Assembly (NCBI GenBank): GCA_963691655.1
Contig: OY829329.1
Location: 13,344,708 to 13,408,707 of the forward strand
Source of the DNA: Toxonevra muliebris
Lineage: Eukaryota; Arthropoda; Insecta; Diptera; Pallopteridae
DNA length: 64,000 nt
Reading direction: 5' to 3'
The first letter of the stretch is position 1; each line of letters opens with the position of its first letter. The notes under the pieces were generated by a model that saw nothing but the letters and a program-made list of their open reading frames with translations, was not told the origin of the DNA and ran no database searches. The translations under genes and the position numbers were made by a program. Positions 34,901-46,900 of the stretch are shown here, piece by piece.

Positions 34901-37900
34901 ACTACAATTTAGCGTTGAATTTCTGTTACTGTTTTATCTAGAAGAATCTATTGATCCAGGTGGTGTACTCAAATTCCTGAGGGAGACTTGGCTTAGACTC
35001 TAGGCTTAGACCAGATAGAGAAGAAGGACATACAATAGATCATACAGGTCTCATTAATCTCTCTAATAATTCAATGCAATATCTGGAAGAATTAACCATC
35101 TAAAACAGAGGTGCCCACGGCCCATGCACTTGGTGCACATTTGTTTTTGTAGAAGCACTTAGGCATAGGCTGTGCATTCTCATACACACACACAGCACAA
35201 AAAATTTCGTTTTTTTTTTCGTTTCTCATCTCTCTTCTTTGGTTATACCAAAAAACAAAGCAACAACATTTTCGTATGATTTGTTGGTCTTCAACGTAGA
35301 TTTTGTTGTTGTATAACGTATGATGGTGTTTTCACTTCCATAAGAAACTTTTGGGCATCCCTGATCGAAAACATACAGAACGTGGGATGAAACTTAAAGA
35401 ATCGCTATTGGTTTCGGGCTTTTTTATATGAATGTATGGGGGTCGGCCACATACAAACCTAGCAGAGTCATTGACGTCAGCTGTGTCACTTTCATCGCAA
35501 ATATTTACCTTTTTAATATATATTTTTTTTTTGCTTAATTTGGAAAAAAAACTTCTAGAAATATATGCCTAATGTTTTGACTTTAACCTCTTCATTTGTG
35601 TTTTTGAATTGATTTTAATTATTTTTATTATATTCTAATGCAACTAAAAGAAAACATAATACTTATTTATTCTTCTAATTTCACTGGAATGTGAGAAAAA
35701 TAATTATAATAAATTTAAAAAAAAAAATTAATAATTTGGAAAACCTTTGAAATGCTAGTGTGCAGTTTTTGAAGGAAAGAAATTAAAAATAAAGTAACCA
35801 AAAATCATGTTGAACCTTGACCCGCTCAGTTCAGTAAGTTCTCCTGGAGTGGAAAAAGGCAAGAACATAGGAAACGTGAACAAACAAAATCAATCTGGAA
35901 ATGTTTAAAGGACCTAGAAATTCATGAATCTGAGAAAATGTTGGAAAGATCTGAAGATCTGAAGACGATGACTAACGACAGAGATCACCATGAAACAATT
36001 TCATTGAGGCCCTATGCCCTGTCAGGGGCTAAAGGGGAGTGAAAGAAGGAGATCAAGGCCGTATTTAGGGAGGGGGAATTTGGGGGTTCTGACCCCCTCC
36101 CCCCCGAAATGTGGAAACTTTCTTCTATTTTTTGATATTTAATTGCCAGTGGATGAAAAAAAAATTAAAATAAAATCTATTGAACAGTTTTTAAATATTT
36201 TTTACTTCCATCGGTTTCTTTCTAAAAAGTCAAAAATAAAAAAAATACACTTGAAATCTTAGTTACACTATGCGTACAGATCCGATTTGTTTTATTTGAC
36301 ATGAGGTTTGACTTTGGATACAAAAAGAGAAGGTGATGCTGAGCAATTCTGCATTTATAGTTTTCCTAGATCAATAACTGTTTTTGATTTACAGTTTCGG
36401 GTTTAGGGCTTATTTGGAAGGGCATGATTTCTGGATTTCGAAGTTTGTAGCACGCCAGTGTTCAGCTCTTTAATTTTTAAAAATTCTATTTTAGGTTTTT
36501 AAATCCCGTTTTTTCTAAAACGTGGCGTAATGGGAAATTTTTGACCTCAGATTCGTGTTCAGTATAAAAAATTCATTCACAAATACTAGGAACCATTTTA
36601 TTCCCAAAGCAAATGTAGGGCAGTAGTAGTGGATCAGCTCCAAAGTTCTAGGAAACAATTTTAAAATGTAATTAATTCTTTAACCCATTATTGCTCAGAG
36701 CACCCCGACACGGAAGACCTCTTTCAATACAGTAACTGCACGAATTTTGGGAATATACATAAGCCAACCTCATCCGGATTCCTTATCATGGCCCGAATTC
36801 CCATTGATAATCATTTGAAAAAAATGAGCCTCTGACTATTTTTAGTATTTTTGGTAATTGTTTTGAGGTCAGGCTCATCATCAGTAATGGCAAGTCAATG
36901 TCAATTTTTTTCGAATGAAAACGCCCCCCGAAAAAAAATCCTGGCTACGGCCCTGAAGGAGATAGATGTTTTTGACATAGATTATTCTTATCCACGGGTA
37001 ATTCCATTAAACTAAATGGAAAACTATTGAACTATTGATATAAAACTCTTATTAATAGTTGTTCTATTAAATGTATAATCTAAAAAATTTCCTAAATTAT
37101 GAAGCGTTTTTTTTTCTGAGTGTATATGTAGTGTACATGTGTGTGTGTATATAAAATTAAAAGAATCCATTAAAAATTACGAATATTTTAATGTCACAAA
37201 CAAAATATTCTACTTCAGTACATGTGACACATTGTGATATGTTGTCTACACTGTACTACTACTACTAGCAGTATACAAATGCATACAACAATGCACGCAT
37301 ACATACATATATACTATGTTTGTATATGTTGTTCATGTTCACTTTCTCATGCAGTTTCCGTTTTTTGTCTTTTGCAGCAGTTCGCAGTGTTTAATTTTAT
37401 TGTTAAAAGTTTGTTTTAATGGCTATTCAGAAGGTCCTGTTGGCAGTGTAACCAAAAATATGCATACATACACATATACACATACATACATATGTATACA
37501 AATGAAGAAGGGGAAGAAGTAGCTACAAATCTAACAGCAATTGCTAACATTGAATGTGCATTTCACAGTTAGTCTCTTCCCCAACAAAAAAACACACACA
37601 CACATGCATACATATGCATGGTATGTACATAGAAGAAGAAGAAGATTCAGACAATAATTTTATAAATGCAAAACATTTTCAGCTGATCCCAACTATTTAG
37701 AAATGAATGCCTCTTCTTTCTACCATAGTTGTACAGGGTGCATAAACATTTGCATACATACATTAGTGGATAGTCACAAAATGTTTGAGACTCTTGACTC
37801 ATTTGTGGCCGTCTTGATGAATCACACTAGTAAGTAGAAGTGATGATTTTGTGTAAAGGGACATACGCATAGATGCTTTAAACGCTCCTTCTTCCTCCGT

Positions 37901-40900
37901 TTCCCATCCGAAAATTTCCATCGATTGTTGTCGACCGACAAAATGAGAAACAAGAAATGTTATTTTGATATTTCGTACTTTCGGTTTGTTCGTTTGAATA
38001 TCACGAATACTAGAATGCAACTGATGTTTCCGGCTGACAAAAGTTCAAACAACATTATTAGAATAAAGGAGCATGTATGTGTGTATGTATGTGTGTATGT
38101 ATGTATGTGTGAGTGTAAATATATATATGCAGCCTAGTAATCTTTCTTCATCATCTTATAACCATTAAAAAGCAATCCCTACATACACATATTTGCATCC
38201 AAATATTCCCAGTGGTAAAACAAATGCGCATCGACATTATTGCGCATCTAAAACACTGTGGAAGCACTCTAAATTCTTCATATTGAAGTGAACTGAATTC
38301 ATCGCTTCATTCTCGATGATCCAAAGATTGCCTAAGAGGGGGAGGAGGCGGGTAATAATTTTTTAGTTCTTTAAATTTTTTTATTTTTTTTTTATTTATT
38401 AATCAATGACGAAAACGTATCAGATTTTTACCCCTTAGATTTGGTAGTGATAGAGCGGTTTCATCTTAACTGAACCCATTTTTAAAATCGATCGGGTTGA
38501 AATAATTTATTCGACTCTCATTTTGATAGATAAACAAGTCACCGCTCACTTTTGGACCTCAAAGTTCTCAAAGGAAAAGACCTTAGCTTAACTTTTGATC
38601 TAAAAAAAGACTAATTTTCCTTTTTGAAAAAAAGCCAAAACATCTTTTCATTTTAGAAAAAAAAAATGTTAAATTTTGGGTTTTCTGATTTTTCTTTTTT
38701 CAATCAAGATTGAATAAAAATCTGTCGAAATTGGATCAAAATATATTAGGTGATTAACTACATGGATCCGAAATAGGGGCTGTGTGACCAAAATGCCCAA
38801 ATTCTACTCCCTCCAACTCGGTGAGTTTTAAACCGATCTCATTCAAATTTCGAAGTGGTAACTACTACTCGATAGGACTAAACCTTGTGCGAGTTTGAAC
38901 CCGATCGATTTCAAAAGTTAGTTCCCGATGAAATCCTCCATATATGAAAGCAGCACAAAAAAATATCCAAAAAAATTTTTCAAGTTCTAAAATTGAAAAA
39001 ATTTGTTTTAATAATTAATTCTCAGCTATGTGAAATTCAAGAGAGGGGAATGGGAGGCGATTTGATGATTTTTCGTCTTTTTCGTCGCAAAAGGTGTGCA
39101 AGTCTTATCTTGAATTAAAATAACTATGGCTTTCTGGTGTTGAATGTGCACTATTTTTAATATGATCGAAAGAAAATTTTTGCCCGGTCCATTACCTTCT
39201 ATTTTCCTTCAATAATGCATTGCTTTGGCTTTAAACCAATCGCTGGGATACCATTTAGCTACACTTATTTAGCAAGCCAAATAAAAAGGTCTTGGAATGT
39301 AAAACTTTTCGAAACTTCTTCGTAACTTCATTGCCTTTACGGCAACTGTGAGGCTTGGCATCCAAATTAAGTGAACTCTGTTTGAAAATGATTGGTCCAG
39401 TATTAATACCGAAATTTGAAGTAACCTTCTAATATTTCAATGCCACCTAGGCTGTGGAAATAATAAAATGGGCATGGTGTCACGCTCTCATTTTTTTTTT
39501 GCTGCCATTTCAACCATTTTTCTCTTTCTCATACAATACCAGGCTCAAATTCTGGGAACCTGAAAATACCAGTCGCACAGAAATCACTAGTAAGTGGCTG
39601 TGGAATAAATAAAATGGGCATGACGTCACGCTCTCGTGTTTGTGGGTACCATTTGAACTATTCTTCTTTCATACAATACTAGTTGCAATTTCTGAGAGCC
39701 TGAAAATACCAGGCGCATAGAAATCGGTAGTAGGTAGCTGTGGGGAAAATTGCATGGGCATGAGGTCACGCTCTCTTGTTTCTTGGCGCCATTTGTAACA
39801 TTCTTATCTCTCACATACATTACCAGGCGCAATTTGTGAGAGCCTGAAAATACCAGGCGCAAATTCTGAGAACCTGAAAATACCAGGCGCACAGAAATCG
39901 CTAGTAGGTGGCTGTGGAAAAAATAAAATGGGCATGACGTCACGCTCTCGTGTTTTTTTGCACCATTTGAAATGTTTTTCCCTCTCTCTCTCTCTCTCAT
40001 ACAATACCAGGCACATGAAGTTGTATACTTCAAGACGTCAACTGCTAATGGAATTACAGTTTCCCAGTTCCTAGTCTCACCTCGAAGTGATGCATTAAAG
40101 AGAGAGAGAGAGAGAAGAAGAGAGGACTTCATTAGTAGCCCAACTTAAATAATGGTCCATACACATTGACGACAGCAGCTAAATGAACACACGGCTAGGA
40201 AATTCTGGCGGCTATAACTGTCGCCGTTCAGTCAGCTACTAAACACATTGGAAGTCGCTCTACCTGCAGCAAACATAGTCAGAATAACAAAAGTAAACTC
40301 TCTTATCTCTCTGTTGCTTGTCTAATTAGAAATAGATTTAAAATTGGCAACAGCTACTATTGTGTTCGGTGGTCATGTGGTCGTGTCGTCGCCAAAATAA
40401 TCGTCTCCATAAGAACATGTGTTTTTATAATTTGACAAATGTAGTCGTGCAGCTGCCGTCGTCAATGTGTATGGTTAACGCTCGTATCTATACAGTTTTT
40501 CGCGGTAGTATACCGTTTTTTCAACTCCAAAACCGCATACCGCCTTTTTTTACCAAAATATCGCGTTTATAGTAAGAAAAAAATATACAATTTTTGAGCG
40601 CTAGGAAATTCAAATTTATCAATCGCAATGCAAAGCGTCTGAGAGAACAATGGCAATTTGTTGCGAGTATACTTTTGAAAGAAGTGGAAACATTGAAGGC
40701 GATTCTTATCGTCAAATGTAACTTGAAATATCCATGCGTTGATTTCTATAAATACTTAATGGCAAAGCCAGAATCGCTTCGTCAAATTTCTTCTAAGCAC
40801 AAATTCAATACAACTATAGAAGGAGATATGAAAATGGAGAACGAAGACGATTTAGATGATGGATAAATTGCTTTTCTTGATAATTTTCATTGAAAAAAAA

Positions 40901-43900
40901 TCAAACCGCGAAATATACAGTTTTTTTCAAATCGATTTACAGCTTTTTAAAAGTTTCTGGTAGAAATATACAGTTTTTGGTCCGAAAAAAGATACGAGCG
41001 TTATGTATGGAGCATAATGCGTATGCGCAAAATTACGCACGCACTCGTACGCAATACCAGACTGAAATTGAGCGCAGCGTACTGTCAGTTTCTAGCTGTC
41101 AAACATATTAACATGTTCAGTGCGGATGGTATCAATTGAGTCCATGTGAGACTTTCGCGTCGGCCGGGTGGACTTTATAGATGACAGCAGGGCCGTAGCC
41201 AGGATTTTTTTTCGGGGGGAGTTTTCATTCGAAAAAAATTGACATTGACTTGCCATTACTGATGATGAACCCGACCTCAAAATAATTAGCAAAAATACTA
41301 CAAATAGTCAGAGGCTCATTTTTTTTCAAATGATTATCAGGAATCCGGATGAGGTTGGCTTATATTCCCAAAATTCGTGCAGTTACTGCATTGAAAGAGG
41401 TCTTCCGTGTCGGGATGCTCTGAGCAATAATGGGTTAAAGAATTAATTACATTTTAAAATTGTTTCCTAGAACTTTGGAGCTGATCCACTACTACTGCCC
41501 TACATGGGCTTTGCGAATAAAACGGTTCCTAGTGTTTGTGAATGAATTTTTTATACTGAACACGAATCTGAGGTCAAAAATTTCCCATCACGCCACGTTT
41601 TAGAAAAAATAAGATGGAAAACCCTAAAATAGAATTTTTGGCCATTTTTAAAAATTGAAGAGCTGAACACTGGCGTGCTACAAATTTCGAAATCCACAAA
41701 TTATAGGCTGAATCATGCCCTTCCAAATGAGCCCTAAACCCGAAACTGTAAATCAAAAACAGTTACTGACCTAGAAAAACTATAAATGCAGAATTGCTCA
41801 GCATCACCTTCTCTTTTTGTATCCAAAGTCAAACCTCATGTCAAAGAAAACAAATCGGATCTGGTCGCATAGTGTAACTAAGATTTCAAGTTTATTTTTT
41901 TATATTTGACTTTTTAGAAAGAAACCGATGGAAGTAAAAAATATTTAAAAACTGTTCAATAGATTCTATTTTAACTTTTTTTCATCCACTGGCAATTAAT
42001 ATAAAAAATAGAAGAAAGTTTCCACATTTCGGGGAGGGGGGGGGGCGGTCAGAACCCCCAAAACCTCCCCCTAAATACGGCCTTGGATGCCAGTAGCCAT
42101 GGCAGCGTCCCCTCCCTTTTTCGGCTGAGGTCGCCATTTTACTCCACCTTGTGTCAAGCTTCGAATTCGGCAACTTTCCAGAGTGGTCAGGACAGAGATT
42201 TATTTATATAAACAATAAATAATCACACAATATTTGTTGTGTTTTTTGAAAAAACTCTCCCCACTCAAATTTCTTTCTTTACGCAATTTCAATATAGAAA
42301 ATAGAAATAGGTTTGCGTAAGTGAGCGGCGTATTTCAGTCAGCTCCATACAAAATGTATCTGCATGAGCGATTTTGACCAGAAATTTTACGCATTACGCA
42401 CTTATTTAAGTTGGGCTGAAGAGTCTTTCTGACATATTCGGTCTGAAGGACTAATGGAGGTAGTAAAAATTCAAATTGTCTATCTCCGAGTGAGCGCCAC
42501 TTGGTAGGAATGTGCAACTTATGACCTGACAACCACTGAACACCCCTATTTTCTGGGTTGGTATTCGGACACTATAGGAAGAGGCTGGCTTAACACCCCA
42601 TGAAAATGGGTGTCCGATTAATGCCATAAATGCTTCCATTCTGATAAAACCACGACAAACCTCGAAGTAAGTTCGTGTCTTGTTAGCAGGTTAGATAGAG
42701 TTCACTCTTTCATATTTTTCCTATTTTTCTCATATATGACAGCTTGTGAATCGGCCAATAGATTGTAAAAATCATATGGCAACTAAAAAAGTCTGCCTGC
42801 TTTTTAGCGCTTACATACTTTTTATAGAAGCGCTTAACTCTCCACCACTGGGTACACATACAATGAGCTTGGATGAAGCTTGGTCCAAAGAAACAAACAA
42901 ACGAAATGAAAGTTCTTTCGTTCGTTCAATGACCAGAATATGCTGCAAAACAAAAATCGTTTCATTTATGCCCCAAGGACAACAACAACAACAATTAAAA
43001 CTCAACTCTTCTCTCAAAAACAAAAAACAAAGACAACAACAGCAGCAAAAAACAAAAATCATTTATTTACTCGAGGAACACAAAGCCTTTAATTTTGAAT
43101 AGTTAAAACTATTTTTAAACATTTCTAGATTTATTTGTTTGGTTGCCCAACAGAATGTGGGTGGGTGAGATGTGGGTTAATACATACATGTTACGAGGGA
43201 GTGGAAGCTAAAGGGCGGGGTTAGCGGACATTGAAATGGTCAACGTTCGCTTTCGCTTTACAAAAAAAAAAAACAAAAGCAAAAAACAAATATGCATGCA
43301 ACCATAGACAAGCCACAAAGTTGTTGTCTGTTTTTATTTGTTAATTTTTATGTATATTTCTTTATGCTACAATAACAAAAAACAGAAAAAAACACAGAAT
43401 GGGTTTTGAAGGTTATGCACGAACTTTAAAAACAATTTTCGTAAAACTGGAAGTGGTCAAGGAATGTTTTTATCTATGTTTTTGCAAATAAAATTGTACA
43501 TTGGGATTAGATTAAATATGCAAACATAGTCAGAATTTATGTATTTGTTATGAGGTCACGAGTGTTTGTTGGCAACACAATTTATTAGTAAACAATTGTA
43601 AATTAGGATTTTAAATGAATTAATCCCATAAAATTAATAAACCAACATGCATAAACTTAATTTGGGAATTTATTGTTTTTACAAATAAAGAAAGGATAAA
43701 GAAATTATGTCATCCTCAAAGCTACTTGAATTTTATAATTGAAAATTGCTGCAAAAGTTTTACAAAAAGATTTATAAGCATTCTTAAGAATACAAGAAAA
43801 TCTAACTAATTGAGTTGACCAAAAACCGATTGTTGAATGAGAACCAAAATTCCATAATTCACGAAAAAATTCAGATCAAAAGCAGACTAAAGAAGTCCAA

Positions 43901-46900
43901 AAACATTGAGCAAAAATAGGGCAAAAATCAGACTAAACTGAAATCAAAAATTAAACCAAAAATTAGACCAAAAAAACAAACTAAAACTCGAAGCAAATAC
44001 AGGCAAAAATTTAAGTCAAAAGAAGACCAAAAGTTATTTAAAAAATCAATCAAAATCAGACCAAATTCAGAACAGTTCAAATTTAAAATTATCCCCTGAT
44101 ATTCAAACTAAAAATGTGCCCAAAAATCGAACAATTTCAGAACAAATTTCCTCATGAATTAAAGACCAAAATTCAGACCAAAAATCAAGCTAAAAATCAG
44201 ACCAAAAATCACGCAGAAAATTAGACAAAAACTAAACCTAATTCCGACCAAAAGTCAGACAGATATTCAAACCAAAACCAAACCAAACTTAGCCCAAAAA
44301 CCAAATCAAATCTAAGACCAAAAGTAGAACAAAATTCAGACCAAATTCAAACCAAAAAACAAATCAAATTCAGACCGAATACAAAACAAAAAGAAAATCA
44401 AATTTAGACCGTATTCTAGACCAAAATTCACACCAAATTCAAACCAAAAAACAAATCAAATTCAGAGCAAATTCTAGACCAAAATTCAGACCGAATTCTA
44501 GACTAAAACTCAGACCAAATCCAAAACAAAAAGCAAATCAAATTCAGATCAAAATTCGAACCAGAAATCATCCCGATATTCGGATCAGAACTTAAATCGA
44601 AAATAAACTAAAAATCAGATCAAAACTCAAACCAAATTTAGATCAAAATTCAGACCAAAATATTTTAAACCAAAAACCAGGCTAAAAGTCACCACGATAT
44701 TCAAAAATTTAGACCAAAAATCAAACTAAAAATATATCAAATTCAGATAGAAATTGAAACCAAGAGCATGCACAAATTCAAATCCAAAGTTAGACCATAA
44801 ATTATGCCGATATTTGGACCAAAACTTTGATCGAAAACAGACGAAAAATCGAACTCTAATATAGAGCAAAAACCAAAAACAAATCCAGAAAAATTTTGAA
44901 CAAAATACCAAGCAAAACTTAAGACCGGAAACCAGATTAAATTCAGAACCAGAATTCAGATCAAAAATCTTATAAATATTCAAACCAAAGCTTAGATCAA
45001 AAATACACCAAAATTCAAAACAAAAATCACATTAAAAATCATCTCGATATGAGGTCCAAAACTTCGAAAAGAGACCAAAAATGAGACCCAAAAACGGACC
45101 AAATTTCAGACTAAAATCCTGAATAAAAATAATTCCGATATTCAAACCAAAAATAGATCAAATTCCGCCCGACATTCAAACCAAATGCAAACGATAATTC
45201 AGACTAAAAATCGTACCGATAATTCAGACCAAAACTTAAGAAACTTGAAAACCAACCGAAAATCAGATCACAAATTAAACCAAACTTGGATAAAAATTCT
45301 GTTCATAATTCAAACTAGAAACCAAGCCAAAAATCATCCCGATGTTCACAAATTCAGGCTTAAAATCAAACCAAAAATTGATTAAATCCTGATTCAAATT
45401 CAAATTAAAAGCAGACAAAAATTCAGACTAAAAATCTTGCCGGCATTTGAACCAAAACTTAGATTGAAAACAGATCTAAATTTTGACCGAAAATTAAACT
45501 AAATTCAGGCCAATTTTGAACAAAAAACCACGAGAAATGACAAAAATTTTAGTCAGAAACTGGACCAAATTCAGATAAAAAATCTTACAAATGTTTTAAC
45601 TTAAACTTATGTCAAATGTAGGCAAAAATTCAGAGCAAAAATCATTCCGATATTTCGATCAAAACTTCGAAAACAGACCAAAAATGAGACCAGCAAACGG
45701 TCCAAATTTCAGACGAAAATCCAGGCCAAAAATCATTCCGATATTCAAAAGTTAAAAATTCAGATCGAAAATCAGAGCAAAAGTCAGACCACAAAATTAT
45801 TCCGCTATTTGGACCGAAACTTAGACCAGAAACGGACAAAAAATCAGACCCAAATTTAGATCAAACCAAATACAGAACAATTTTGAACCAAATTCAGAAC
45901 AATTTTGAACCAAATTCAGATGCAAAATTCAGACTAAAAATTTTACAAATATTCAAAAAAAAATTCGACTAAAAATTGTTCGGACAAACTTTCAAAAATA
46001 GGCCAAAATAGAGACCGAAAAACGGGCCAAATTTCAAATCAGAATCCGATATTAAGAAATTCAGACCAGGAACCAAAGTAAAAACTGATTAAAATCGGAC
46101 CAAAGTTCAAACCCAGAGCAGACTAAAATTATGTCGATATTCAGAACGAAACTTAGATTGAAAACAAACCAAAAATCAGATCAAAACTCAAACAAAGATT
46201 CTGAGCAGAAATGAAAACCAAAATTCAGACTAAATTCAAATAAAAAATCAGACCAAAATTAAGACCAGAAATAAGACCAAAATTAAAACCAGAAATCAGT
46301 CCAAAATTGGGAACAGAAATCAAACCAAAATTTAGACCAGAAATCAAACCGAAAGTTGGACCAGAAAAAAGTTCAAAATTTAGGACCAGAAACCAGACCA
46401 AAATTTAGGACCTGAAACCAGACCAAAATTTGGATCAGAAATCGGATAAAAATGTAGACTAGAAACCAGACCAAAATTTAGAACAAAAACGAGACCATAA
46501 ATTAGACCAGAAATCAGACCAAAATTGAGACCGGAAACCAGAACAAAGTTTAGACCAGAAACCAGACTAAAATAAACCAGAAACCAGACCAAAATTTAGA
46601 CCAGAAACCACACCAAAATTTAGAACAGAAATCAGACCATAATTTAGACCAGAAACCAGACCAAAATTTAAACCAGAAACTAGACCAAAATTTGGAACAG
46701 AAATCAGACTATAATTTAGATCAGAAATCAGACCAAAATTTGGAACAGAAATCAGACCATAATTTAGACCAGAAATCAGACAAAATTTTAAACTAGAAAC
46801 CAGACCAAAATTTAGACCAGAAACCAGACCAAAATTTTGAACAGAAATCAGACTATAATTTAGACCAGAAATCAGACCGTAATTTAGACCAGAAATCAGA

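Larger units (their letters stand above)
40137..42420. mobile_element. Nested transposon complex with outer inverted repeats
   Basis: AGCCCAACTTAAATAA at 40137 reappears inverted (TTATTTAAGTTGGGCT) at about 42404. Between them are three separable elements: 40154-40473, 40479-41003 and 41188-42085. The outer pair may be the ends of an older element split by the later insertions. Confidence 0.55.

Noticed and set aside
39626..40132. 168-codon minus frame with repeated RLVFSGSQ units
   Set aside because: Product of the 140-175 bp tandem array; no features of a real protein.
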